Assembly: GCA_017405875.1 (NCBI GenBank)
Contig: JAFQZM010000035.1
Location: 1 to 64,000 of the forward strand
Direction of reading: 5' to 3'
Source of the DNA: a bacterium
Lineage (GTDB): Bacteria; UBP6; UBA1177
DNA: 64,000 nucleotides
A program made the position numbers and the translations under genes. A model generated the notes under the pieces. The model saw only the letters and a list, made by a program, of their open reading frames with translations. It was not told where the DNA came from and ran no database searches. Positions 8,426-16,723 of the stretch are shown here, piece by piece (positions within the stretch are counted from its first letter, which is position 1; each line of letters starts with the position of its first letter).

Positions 8426-9751
8426 TCAATCTTTCGCAATTTCTTCAACCAGATTCATTCTGTAAATTTTTACCATTGCCGCAAGTGAAAGAATGATGCC
8501 CGCAATGAGCGTGTAAACTGCTCCGCGGAATTCGATTTCAGTGAAGAAGAAAGGCTCCAGATTTATTCCCAGTTCAAAGTCGATTGCCGGTTTGCAGAAA
8601 GCGAGCAGTGCGTGTCCGCCGAGAATTCCCAGAGCGATCCCCGACACCGAAATAAATAAGAGCTCAAGAAAAATCATCAGTGAAATCGGCAGTTTTCCTA
8701 TTCCGAGAGTCCTCATCAGAGCCATTTCGCGCTTTCTTTCGTTTACCGACGTCAGTATCGCCACGAAAACCATTATCATTACCAGAAAAAGTGTTCCGTA
8801 GCTGAAAAATCCGGCCGCGTCCTCAGCTTTGTTCATGTATGACATGAGTTTACGCACGGTTCTTCCGGTGTCGGTCGCGCTGGTAAATCCGTTTTCGGAG
8901 TATTCCCGCTCAAGTGCCGCCGTAAAAACCGGATTTTTCGTCTTCACAAGCACTGCCGTGATCTTTCCTTCCGAAGAATGTTCGTGCTCATCGTGTTCCG
9001 CTTCATGATGATTGTGTTCTTCATGTTCTTCTTCGGCTTCTTCGTGTTCATGTTCTTCATCTTCCGCGTCTTCGTGATGATGGTGGTGATGTCCGTGTTT
9101 GTGGATTTCCCATACGGATTTCAGGCTGGTGAAGATAGCAAAGTCTTCGGGACCGTTCAAAGGTTCCATAACGGCGCACACTTTATATTTGAAATCATGG
9201 ATATGTGCATCTTCATCGCCGACAGTTCCGTGACTTCCGAAAAAGGTATCCCACACAGACATGTCATAGCGCATAGCGGCCTTGGCTCCTACGACGGCGC
9301 AGTTTATGTTCTGACCTCCGAAAATGTCTTTCGCATCGATCATCGGGTCTATATCCCAGAAACGGCTGACGATTTCATTGATGTAGGCACTTTCGACGCC
9401 CGTGATCGGGATTCCCATGTAGCTGTCGGAGCGCGCGATCGGGAAAACTGACGAAACTCTTTCGTCTTTTTCCAATTTTTCGGCAACTTCATAGTCGATG
9501 GTTCCCGCCGGTTTGTCGGTATTGAAAAGTGTTGACATCACGAGCGTCGTGTCGCTTGCTCCCGCAGGACCGACGATGAGCGGAAAGGCGAGGGAAGAAT
9601 TTACCGCAGTTGCCGCAAGTCCGAACGAAACGCACCCTATCGCGGCAAGGAACGCAAATGCCGCGGAAATTGCGAAAATGCTGGTAAAAACCGAGAATTT
9701 CCGGTGACTTATGCTGTGAAGAACAGCTTTTAAAATAAACGCATATTTCAT
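8426..9751 (-). CDS. MacB/FtsX-type ABC transporter permease with His-rich loop
   Basis: Integral inner-membrane permease of the MacB/LolCE/FtsX type (441 aa). One N-terminal membrane segment lies near residues 20-48. A large periplasmic domain follows, then three C-terminal segments near 318-335, 355-385 and 408-428 with the usual NERKREMALMRTLG cytoplasmic turn. The periplasmic domain contains an unusual acidic, histidine-rich insert at residues 217-258 with 17 His in 42 residues, including six in a row. Such inserts bind Zn or other transition metals. The gene overlaps its ATPase by 4 bp (ATGA), and a DUF3299-like lipoprotein gene precedes both. In Gammaproteobacteria a similar permease, LolD-like ATPase and DUF3299 trio occurs in zinc-responsive (zrg) loci, so metal handling is the leading idea. 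Not experimentally assignable from sequence. Confidence 0.85.
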   Translation of the reverse strand: MKYAFILKAVLHSISHRKFSVFTSIFAISAAFAFLAAIGCVSFGLAATAVNSSLAFPLIVGPAGASDTTLVMSTLFNTDKPAGTIDYEVAEKLEKDERVSSVFPIARSDSYMGIPITGVESAYINEIVSRFWDIDPMIDAKDIFGGQNINCAVVGAKAAMRYDMSVWDTFFGSHGTVGDEDAHIHDFKYKVCAVMEPLNGPEDFAIFTSLKSVWEIHKHGHHHHHHEDAEDEEHEHEEAEEEHEEHNHHEAEHDEHEHSSEGKITAVLVKTKNPVFTAALEREYSENGFTSATDTGRTVRKLMSYMNKAEDAAGFFSYGTLFLVMIMVFVAILTSVNERKREMALMRTLGIGKLPISLMIFLELLFISVSGIALGILGGHALLAFCKPAIDFELGINLEPFFFTEIEFRGAVYTLIAGIILSLAAMVKIYRMNLVEEIAKD

Positions 9752-10428
9752 GACAGAACCCCCGTTTCCAGATTGAAGTCAATGTCGGGTTTTACATCGT
9801 CGAAAATCGAGTCATGCGAGGTGAGAACGAGCGTCGTTCCCTTTTTATTGAGTTCAAGAAGCGTGTTTTTGACGAGTTCAGACGAGTTCCTGTCAAGGCT
9901 CGCGGTCGGTTCGTCGGCGAATACCAGAGGCGGATCTGCAAAAAGAACTCTTGCCGCCGCAACGCGCTGTTTCTGTCCGACGGAAAGGTGGTACGGCTTT
10001 TTTGCCGCGAAATCTTTCATTCCGACTTTATCCAATGAATCCAGCACCTTATCTTTGTAATTTTCTGGAAGTTTCCCTGCAAAGGCAAGCGGTGCGTAAA
10101 CGTTTTCAATTACCGAAAAAGGGGAAAGCAGGTTGAAAGTCTGAAAAATGTAGCCGATATTTTCTGCGCGGAATCTGTCTTTTCCGCCTTCGTCCAGGCT
10201 TGTAATATCAATGTTCCCGAAGAAAATAGAGCCTGAATCGGGCTTTATCAGACCGGACATGACGTTCATGAATGTCGTTTTGCCGCTTCCGCTCGCTCCG
10301 GAAAGCCTGAGAATTGCTCCGGAATTGAGTTCGAAAGTGACGTTTTCAAAAATCGTATTTTTCCCGCCGTCCGCGTTTTTAAATGACTTGGTAAGATTTT
10401 TTATCGAGATTCTTTCAAATGACGCCAT
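9748..10428 (-). CDS. LolD/MacB-type ABC transporter ATP-binding protein
   Basis: ATPase of the same transporter (226 aa). Walker A GASGSGKT is at 44-51, Q-loop IFQTFNLL near 94-101, signature LSVGQ at 148-152 (Val replaces the usual Gly), Walker B LVFADE at 168-173, and the H-loop TSHD near the C-terminus. Length and motifs fit the LolD/MacB/FtsE family that drives mechanotransmission exporters rather than pumping through a channel. It sits 39 bp after the lipoprotein gene and shares ATGA with the permease gene, so all three are one transcription unit. Confidence 0.9.
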   Translation of the reverse strand: MASFERISIKNLTKSFKNADGGKNTIFENVTFELNSGAILRLSGASGSGKTTFMNVMSGLIKPDSGSIFFGNIDITSLDEGGKDRFRAENIGYIFQTFNLLSPFSVIENVYAPLAFAGKLPENYKDKVLDSLDKVGMKDFAAKKPYHLSVGQKQRVAAARVLFADPPLVFADEPTASLDRNSSELVKNTLLELNKKGTTLVLTSHDSIFDDVKPDIDFNLETGVLS

Positions 10429-10467
10429 AGTGCCTCTAAAACTTTTTTATTTAGTAAAATCAAATGG

Positions 10468-11211
10468 TTAATTTAAAACTTCTATTTCTTTGACGAGTAT
10501 GCTGTTGAGGAAAGTCTGCCCGTTTATCGTGTCGGGACCGAAGAAAAAACGCCCCGTAATCTGGACCAGAAGCACCTGCTTGAAAAGTTTTTCGCGCTCG
10601 AATTCAAAAGGCTTTTCACCTGCGTCTTTATAGGCATAAACAATGTCCCCCATCGTCGGCGGGTTGCAGAAAACGCATCCTTTCATAACGATTGCCGGAT
10701 TCGAGAGCCAGAAAGTCGAAAATTTTCCGTCTTCAGGGATTTTTTCAAACGGCATGACTGCTCCGACCATCGTGACGAGCGAGCCGTTGAGCGACTCGAC
10801 TACCGGTTCGGGCAGTTTTTCCTTCAGTCTGAAGTAGGTATAGACTTTTTTCAGGCTTTTGAATTCGATCGGACGCGGCGGCATATCGTAGTCCGGCTCG
10901 TTGATTTTGTACTTTCCGTGCGTCATTTCGTTTCTGTTCAGCTTGTCGGAATGGTGCAGAACCGAGCCCCGGCCGTGTTCTCTGAAGCTGTCGGAAATCA
11001 ATTCGTTCGCTTCTTTCAACTTTTCTTCAGGCGTTTTTTCCTTCTTGGGTTCGGCGGGATTTTCTTCTTTTTTTTCTGGTGCTTTGACTTCTTCTGTTTT
11101 TAACTGAACCGGCTGTTTTTCCACCGCTTTACGGCTTTCCGGAGCAGCATCTTTCGAGCACGAAAGAATTGAAAAAACAAGGATCAAAAAAAGATAGATA
11201 ATTTTTTTCAT
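10468..11211 (-). CDS. DUF3299-like lipoprotein of the ABC transporter operon
   Basis: A 247-aa lipoprotein with lipobox ILS|C (Cys18). About 60 residues of Lys/Glu/Pro-rich, probably unstructured linker follow. The C-terminal domain from about residue 130 reads LNGSLVTMVGAVMPFEK, then FWLSNP and GCVFCNPP. This matches the layout of DUF3299 (a V-x-GxxxP strand followed by a cysteine and NPP/PPP segment). A CxxC pair (GCVFC) is present and could bind metal. It is the first gene of the operon with the ATPase and His-rich permease, and probably the periplasmic partner of that transporter. The family assignment rests on motif pattern only. Confidence 0.6.
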   Translation of the reverse strand: MKKIIYLFLILVFSILSCSKDAAPESRKAVEKQPVQLKTEEVKAPEKKEENPAEPKKEKTPEEKLKEANELISDSFREHGRGSVLHHSDKLNRNEMTHGKYKINEPDYDMPPRPIEFKSLKKVYTYFRLKEKLPEPVVESLNGSLVTMVGAVMPFEKIPEDGKFSTFWLSNPAIVMKGCVFCNPPTMGDIVYAYKDAGEKPFEFEREKLFKQVLLVQITGRFFFGPDTINGQTFLNSILVKEIEVLN

Positions 11212-11220
11212 GTTGTTTAA

Positions 11221-12618
11221 CTACTTAGATTTATTTAACATTTCATTAATTGCGTTTGCCGCTGTCTTTCCGTTTGACATTGCAAGAATTACGGTCGAAG
11301 CGCCGCTGACGGCATCGCCTCCGGCATAAACGTGCGGAAGGTTCGTCGCGCAGGTTTCGGGATTGACGACGATGCACCCTTTTTTATTGACTTCAAGTTC
11401 TCTGCAGTTGCTTGTCAAAGTCGGGTTCGGACTCGTTCCCGTCGCGAAAATTACGACTTCGCAATCCATCGTGAAAGTTTCGTCTGTCTCGAAAATCTTG
11501 CTTCTGCCGCCTTCAGGGTCGTCTTCGGCGCGCATTTTTCTGAAAACGATGCTTGCAACGTGTCCTTTGTCACCTTCCGTTATTTCGATGGGAGAAATGA
11601 GGAAAATCGTCTCGATTCCTTCTTCTCTTGCATGCAGAAGCTCTTCGCGGCGCACCGGCATGTCGGCTTCAAGCCTGCGGTATGCAATAACGACGCGCTC
11701 GCTTCCGAGTCTGAGAGCAACTCTCGCCGCATCCATCGCAACGTTTCCGCCGCCGATGACGACCGTCGTTTTTCCGACAGTGATCGGAGTCTTGCTCCAA
11801 AGTTTTCCTGCGTGCATCAGATTTGCGCGGGTAAGGTATTCGTTTGCCGAATAAACACCAGGAAGGTCTTCGCCCGGAATTCCGGGAAATGAAGGAACTC
11901 CCGCACCCGTTCCGATGTATAATGCGTCAAATTCATTGAGAATTTCTTCAACGGAAATAGTTTTGCCGATGATCGTGTTCATCCTGAATTCGACACCGTA
12001 TTTTTTCAGAATCTTGATTTCTTCAGCAACGATTTTGCGCGGAAGCCTGAAAGCGGGGATTCCGTAAGCAAGAACGCCGCCCGGCTCGTGCAGAGCCTCG
12101 AAAACAGTGACCTTGTGACCGTACAGAGCCGACTGGTAAGCGCAGGCAAGACCGCCGGGGCCGCTTCCCGCGATCGCGATTTTTTTGCCTGTCGAAGAAT
12201 CTATTTTCGGTTTCGGCAGCTCGTTTGAAAAGTTGTCCGCCAGAAATCTCTCGATATTTCCGATAGATACAGGTGAATTTATCTTTCCCATCGTGCAGTT
12301 TTTCTGGCACTGGCTCTCCTGAGGACAGACACGGCCGCACACCGCCGGAAGAGAATTGTCGTTGCGGATTACCTGCAGTGCTTCGACGAAACGCCTTTCG
12401 GCAGTGAGCTGCATCACTTTCGGAATATCGATATTTACAGGACATCCGCTGACGCAAGGCGCGTTTTTGCAGCCGAGACATCTCCACGCCTCCAGGATAG
12501 CCGAATCCTCGCCGTAACCTACCGGAACCTCGTCGAAAGTATGCTTTCTGAAGCCCGGATCGAGCGTCGGCATTATCTGAGGCGGAATTTTGATCTTGTC
12601 TTTAGGATTCATATTCAT
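11221..12618 (-). CDS. gltA: NADPH-dependent glutamate synthase small-subunit type oxidoreductase (GltA/NfnB-like)
   Basis: A 465-aa FAD/NAD(P)H oxidoreductase. N-terminal cysteines at 47, 50, 55, 59 and 94, 98, 104, 108 bind two [4Fe-4S] clusters (CLGCKNAPCVSGCP, CGRVCPQ). FAD-binding GSGPGG is at 151-156, a NADPH-binding VIGGGNVAMDAAR segment lies near 290, and the C-terminal YAGGDAVSGASTVI loop is typical. Family members feed electrons to glutamate synthase, or pair with NfnA as an electron-bifurcating transhydrogenase in anaerobes. No nfnA-like gene or glutamate synthase large subunit lies next to it, so the true partner is unknown. A homotetrameric GltA is the other possibility. It starts at ATG 12618 after AAGGAAG. 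Confidence 0.9.
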   Translation of the reverse strand: MNMNPKDKIKIPPQIMPTLDPGFRKHTFDEVPVGYGEDSAILEAWRCLGCKNAPCVSGCPVNIDIPKVMQLTAERRFVEALQVIRNDNSLPAVCGRVCPQESQCQKNCTMGKINSPVSIGNIERFLADNFSNELPKPKIDSSTGKKIAIAGSGPGGLACAYQSALYGHKVTVFEALHEPGGVLAYGIPAFRLPRKIVAEEIKILKKYGVEFRMNTIIGKTISVEEILNEFDALYIGTGAGVPSFPGIPGEDLPGVYSANEYLTRANLMHAGKLWSKTPITVGKTTVVIGGGNVAMDAARVALRLGSERVVIAYRRLEADMPVRREELLHAREEGIETIFLISPIEITEGDKGHVASIVFRKMRAEDDPEGGRSKIFETDETFTMDCEVVIFATGTSPNPTLTSNCRELEVNKKGCIVVNPETCATNLPHVYAGGDAVSGASTVILAMSNGKTAANAINEMLNKSK

Positions 12619-12751
12619 GGTTTCTTCCTTAAAACCTTAAAAATAACAAAAAAGACGCGCTTTATTAGCACATCTTTTCGGAAATTTGAATTTTTTGGGA
12701 AATTTCAGGAGAGTTGTCTCACAAAATCCGTCAAAAACATTCCTTCCTGTA

Positions 12752-12779
12752 TTGCCAGATTTTTAAAAAACCGTAATAT
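12752..12779 (+). promoter_or_regulatory. Promoter of the UvrD-like helicase gene
   Basis: TTGCCA (12752-12757), 16 bp, TAATAT (12774-12779), 28 bp upstream of the ATG at 12808. A GGGTGA ribosome site lies between them. Confidence 0.55.
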
Positions 12780-12807
12780 CAGCCCGGTTTGATTTTTCGG
12801 GTGAAAA

Positions 12808-14910
12808 ATGGCGAGATACATTGTTTCGGATGACGGTGAACTTGAAGAAGATCTTCCGTTCACGAGTGATACTTCGGAGTATGAGTTTCCTGAACTTGAC
12901 AGCTCTGAGCGTGCCCGTTACAGCGAGCTGAGAACGGTCATCAAGGGGATAGAGGAGCGTCCGGCGGATGTGCTGACTCTGAAAAAAGGTGAGATCGAGA
13001 AGGTTTACGAAAATCAGCTCAATGCCGCTCAAAGTGATGCTGTTTTCGCGCTTACGGGACCTGTTCTCGTCATTGCCGGAGCGGGAAGCGGAAAGACTCG
13101 GACGATCGTTTACCGCACGGCTTACATGCTTCAGAAGGGGATAAAGCCCGAATCGATACTCCTTCTCACTTTCACGAGGCGTGCTGCGGGAGAGATGACT
13201 AAGCGCGTAAATCAGCTTATCGGATCGGAGCTTGCCGACAGGATAACAGCGGGAACTTTCCACAGTTTTGCAAATATCCAGCTGAGGAAATACGGGCGTT
13301 TCATAGGGATCATGCCCAATTTCACGATATGCGATACGGTCGATTCCGCCGATATGATAGACCTCATAAAAAACACTCTTGATATCAAGAAAAGCGGCAA
13401 GACGATGCCTAAAAAAGGGACTATCGCCGAGATCATAAGCCGCGCGAGGAATCACGTTCAGCCGATAGCGCAGGTGGTTGAGAACTACTATTCAAAATAC
13501 ACCGAATTTGCCGATGCGATAAAGCAGATCGCCGGAGAGTATGAAAAATACAAGGCGGAGCGCAATATGCTCGACTACGACGACCTTTTGGAAAAGTTTC
13601 TGAATCTGCTCGAAACTTCGCCGGAAGTGCTTGAAAAGATACAGGACCGCTACGAATACGTCATGGTCGACGAGTATCAGGATACCAACATTTTTCAGGG
13701 GAAAATCGCCGATCTCATCGCCGGGAAAAGCCGCAATATCATGGTCGTGGGCGACGATTCGCAGAGTATTTACGCTTTCCGCGGGGCAAATTTCGAGAAC
13801 ATTCTCCGCTTCCCTCAGAAGTGGGAGGATGCCCGTCTCATCAAACTTTTCAGAAACTACCGCTCCGAAAGGACGCTTCTTGACTACACGAACGAGATAA
13901 TCAAGAACTTTTACGTTTCCTACGAAAAAGCGCTTGTCTCAAACATCGAAAGAGTGGGGGAAAGACCTTGCGTAAAGCGCTTTCTTGCAGCTGAAGACGA
14001 GGGAGAATTTGTTGCGTCTGAAATCGAAAAACTGCTCGAAAGCGGCATAAAACCTGAAGATGTGGCTGTTCTTTACCGCTCGAGTTTCCATGCCAATTTC
14101 GTTCAGGCATCCCTTCTTAAGCGCGGCATAGATTTTGCGGTTTACGGCGGGATAAAATTTGTAGAAAGGCGGCATATAAAGGATGTCCTGAGCTATGCAA
14201 AAGTGATCCAGAATCCGAAAGATTCGGTCGCTTTGAACCGCATTTTCAAGCTCGTTCCCGGGATCGGCGCTGCGACTGCCGCGAAAATAGCGGAAAGTTT
14301 TGCCGAAAAAGGGGCAAAAGCGATAGAAGCTCACGCGAAAAAGAAATATTATGGCGAACTCGTGCGCCTCTGCGATATGCTCGAAGCGGCTTCAAATGAC
14401 GAACTTAAAATAACAAAAGTGCTTGAAATAATTATTGAATTTTATAAGCCAATTCTCGAAGAACTTGAAGACGATTCCGACGACAGACTGAAGGATTTTC
14501 CCACTCTAATCCAGCTTGCCTCAAAATACAGCAGACTTGAAAACTTTCTCACCGATTTTGCTCTCGATCCGCCCGATTCAAAGCTCAGTTCATCGAAAAT
14601 CCCGACAGATGCGGAAGAAAACCGCAACAAAGTCGTTCTTTCGACTATCCACAGCGCGAAAGGGCTCGAATGGGACACCGTTTTCGTGATAAGTCTCAAC
14701 GAAGGGAGTTTTCCGAGCGAAAAGTCGATCTCCAAAATTGACGATCTCGAAGAAGAACGCCGCCTTTTTTATGTTGCATGCTCACGCGCCAAATCGCGCC
14801 TCTTCCTTACTTATCCGCAGATAAAGCTGATGTACGGAAAACTCAATTCGACTGCGCTTCCGAGCCGGTTTCTGGCGGAAATATCAAATTCCTACTACGA
14901 TATTCTTTAA
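12808..14910 (+). CDS. UvrD/Rep/PcrA-family superfamily 1A DNA helicase
   Basis: A 700-aa 3'-5' DNA helicase. After a 65-residue acidic extension come the Q motif (LNAAQ, 71-75), motif I GAGSGKT (91-97), motif Ia LTFTRRAAGEM, motif II VDEYQDT near 290, motif III GDDSQSIYAFRGA, motif IV LFRNYRSE, motif V TIHSAKGLEWD and motif VI EERRLFYVACSRAK. All motifs look intact. The family works in excision repair, mismatch repair and replication-fork clearance. It is slightly shorter and more acidic at the N-terminus than E. coli UvrD. It is transcribed alone and ends back to back with the convergent DnaQ-like gene, the two stop codons touching at 14910/14911. Confidence 0.92.
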   Translation: MARYIVSDDGELEEDLPFTSDTSEYEFPELDSSERARYSELRTVIKGIEERPADVLTLKKGEIEKVYENQLNAAQSDAVFALTGPVLVIAGAGSGKTRTIVYRTAYMLQKGIKPESILLLTFTRRAAGEMTKRVNQLIGSELADRITAGTFHSFANIQLRKYGRFIGIMPNFTICDTVDSADMIDLIKNTLDIKKSGKTMPKKGTIAEIISRARNHVQPIAQVVENYYSKYTEFADAIKQIAGEYEKYKAERNMLDYDDLLEKFLNLLETSPEVLEKIQDRYEYVMVDEYQDTNIFQGKIADLIAGKSRNIMVVGDDSQSIYAFRGANFENILRFPQKWEDARLIKLFRNYRSERTLLDYTNEIIKNFYVSYEKALVSNIERVGERPCVKRFLAAEDEGEFVASEIEKLLESGIKPEDVAVLYRSSFHANFVQASLLKRGIDFAVYGGIKFVERRHIKDVLSYAKVIQNPKDSVALNRIFKLVPGIGAATAAKIAESFAEKGAKAIEAHAKKKYYGELVRLCDMLEAASNDELKITKVLEIIIEFYKPILEELEDDSDDRLKDFPTLIQLASKYSRLENFLTDFALDPPDSKLSSSKIPTDAEENRNKVVLSTIHSAKGLEWDTVFVISLNEGSFPSEKSISKIDDLEEERRLFYVACSRAKSRLFLTYPQIKLMYGKLNSTALPSRFLAEISNSYYDIL

Positions 14911-15519
14911 TCAGCAGATTTTCGGATCGATAAGGTAGATATCGTCCTCATCCATTGAATTCATGAGGAGCTCCACCTCTTTTTCAAACTGGCTCATCGT
15001 GTCGGTTCCCCAGTTTTTCGTGAGTTTGAGGTACAGCTGCGCCGTGACGTATGCATCTGAAAGTGCGCGGTGCATCGCTCCCATCGGCTTTAAGTTGAAG
15101 TGGTTTTTCAAAGTCGAAAGTCTGAAATTCGCGGAAGTTTTTACCTCTTTGCGCGAAGCTAAAAGTGTGCAGTAAGTCTCGAAATTCTTGTTTATGCCGC
15201 ATTCTTTCAGTTCGTAGTGCAGAAAAGATGTGTCGAATTTTGCGTTGTGCGCCGCGATGAGATCATCCTGAACGAAATCCATGAAAAGCGGCAAAACCTG
15301 CGATATAGTCGGTTTGTCGGCAACCATTTCGTTAGTGATTCCGGTTATTTCCACGATTTTTTCGGGGATTTTCCTTCCCGGATTCACCAAAGTCTGAAAA
15401 ACGCCGCAAAGTTTGTTGCCGGAAAGTTTTATCGCGCCGATTTCTGTTATTCTGTCGCCGCAGCTTGGCGAAAGGCCGGTAGTTTCAAGGTCGAAAACCG
15501 TGACGTTTCTATTCTGCAT
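14911..15519 (-). CDS. DnaQ-like DEDDh 3'-5' exonuclease
   Basis: A 202-aa exonuclease of the DnaQ/PolC type. The DEDDh residues are visible: Asp10 and Glu12 in FDLETTG, Asp in HNAKFD near 96, and His/Asp in HRALSDA near 156-161. It is close in size to the proofreading epsilon subunit, but family members also act alone in repair. The ATG at 15519 lies inside the 3' end of the DUF2062 gene (11-bp overlap), so the two are co-transcribed. Confidence 0.85.
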   Translation of the reverse strand: MQNRNVTVFDLETTGLSPSCGDRITEIGAIKLSGNKLCGVFQTLVNPGRKIPEKIVEITGITNEMVADKPTISQVLPLFMDFVQDDLIAAHNAKFDTSFLHYELKECGINKNFETYCTLLASRKEVKTSANFRLSTLKNHFNLKPMGAMHRALSDAYVTAQLYLKLTKNWGTDTMSQFEKEVELLMNSMDEDDIYLIDPKIC

Positions 15520-16063
15520 TTTTCTTCGCCTTTTTCTTGTTGCGGTAAGCGGTGATCGATTTTTTCGTGATGAAGTATGTCGGTATCATCGCGATAAGTC
15601 CCACTACCGCGCCTCCTATGCACATCGGAAGAAAAATGTCTGCGCCGAGTGCGAGAAAGCCTTTTGTCTGCTCGATAAAGCCGTCAAGTTTGAGAACATC
15701 CGTCATTTTCGTCATGATCGTGCCCGGCGTTACGACGTGATCGGCCGGATAGAAAAATGTTCCCACCCAGTAGATGAAAGCGTAGATCGGAATGACCGTG
15801 AGCGGGTTCGTGATCCAGACTCCAGCGACCGCAGCAGGTTTGTTTGCATGCTTGAAAGGAAGGCACACAAGCCCTGCGACCACCATCTGAATTCCCATAA
15901 TCGGCAGAAAACCTACAAAAATCCCGAGCGCGAGCCCGAAAGCGATATCGTGCGGATCTGCATTGAGGTGGATCAGATTTTTCCAGATGTTTATAAGCTG
16001 CGCCTTGAGGTCGTACCACGGAATCTTCTGTTTTATTTCTTCTGTATTTCTCTTTTCTTCCAT
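15509..16063 (-). CDS. DUF2062 family membrane protein
   Basis: A 184-aa predicted inner-membrane protein. Hydrophobic segments lie near residues 40-70, 78-102 and 145-168. The ADPHDIAFGLALGIFVGFLP and ITNPLTVIPIYAF segments are the hallmark of DUF2062, a family of unknown biochemical role often found near glycosyltransferases or lipid genes. The C-terminus is strongly basic. It precedes and overlaps the DnaQ-like exonuclease gene. The overlap is likely an operon accident of genome compaction rather than a functional link. Confidence 0.85.
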   Translation of the reverse strand: MEEKRNTEEIKQKIPWYDLKAQLINIWKNLIHLNADPHDIAFGLALGIFVGFLPIMGIQMVVAGLVCLPFKHANKPAAVAGVWITNPLTVIPIYAFIYWVGTFFYPADHVVTPGTIMTKMTDVLKLDGFIEQTKGFLALGADIFLPMCIGGAVVGLIAMIPTYFITKKSITAYRNKKKAKKNAE

Positions 16064-16169
16064 ATTTCAAATCCTTGTCTTCAGTCAACTGGCACTCAGC
16101 CGGGGCGGGGAATATTATTCAAACTTTCAAGAAGATAAAGGTTTTATTTTCAGCAATGTTCTCTCAAAC

Positions 16170-16197
16170 TTGAAAAAGATCTTTCATTTTATAATAT
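16170..16197 (+). promoter_or_regulatory. Promoter of the cyclophilin gene
   Basis: TTGAAA (16170-16175), 16 bp, TAATAT (16192-16197), 35 bp before the ATG at 16232. A GGAGG site lies at 16222-16226. Confidence 0.5.
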
Positions 16198-16231
16198 CTC
16201 TCGGTTTTATTCTTTAATTTTGGAGGAAACA

Positions 16232-16723
16232 ATGGAAGTTACGAACAAGGCTGTCATCGAAACGACGAAAGGAAAAATGGTCATCGCGCTTTACGGCAAC
16301 GAAATGCCGATCACGGTCGCGAATTTCATCAAACACATCGAAGCGAAATACTACAACAAGCTCATTTTCCACAGGGTCATCAAGGATTTCATGATCCAGG
16401 GCGGCGGAATGAACAAGTTCATGATGGAAAAGGCTGCAATGCTCGATCCGATCAAACTTGAAAGAAGCCCGAAAGTCCTTCACAAAAAATATGCGATCTC
16501 GATGGCGAGAACAAGCGATCCCAACAGCGCATCGAGCCAGTTTTTCATCTGCAACACCGACTGCGACTTCCTTGACGGTCAGTATGCGGCATTCGGCGAA
16601 GTAATAGAGGGAATGGATGTCGTTGACGCGATTTCCGATGTTGCGACACAGTCTGTAAAAGTTTACGACGATGTTCCGGTAGAGCCGATAATGATTACCG
16701 ACGTCTACATGCTTGCAGAGTAG
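16232..16723 (+). CDS. Cyclophilin-type peptidyl-prolyl cis-trans isomerase
   Basis: A 163-aa cytoplasmic cyclophilin (no signal peptide). Catalytic-site motifs are FHRVIKDFMIQGG (Arg of the active site) and SSQFFICNTD. The TTG at 16220 would place the GGAGG site inside the gene, so the ATG at 16232, 5 bp after GGAGG, is the better start. Its 3' end overlaps the convergent radical-SAM gene by 19 bp. Confidence 0.92.
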   Translation: MEVTNKAVIETTKGKMVIALYGNEMPITVANFIKHIEAKYYNKLIFHRVIKDFMIQGGGMNKFMMEKAAMLDPIKLERSPKVLHKKYAISMARTSDPNSASSQFFICNTDCDFLDGQYAAFGEVIEGMDVVDAISDVATQSVKVYDDVPVEPIMITDVYMLAE

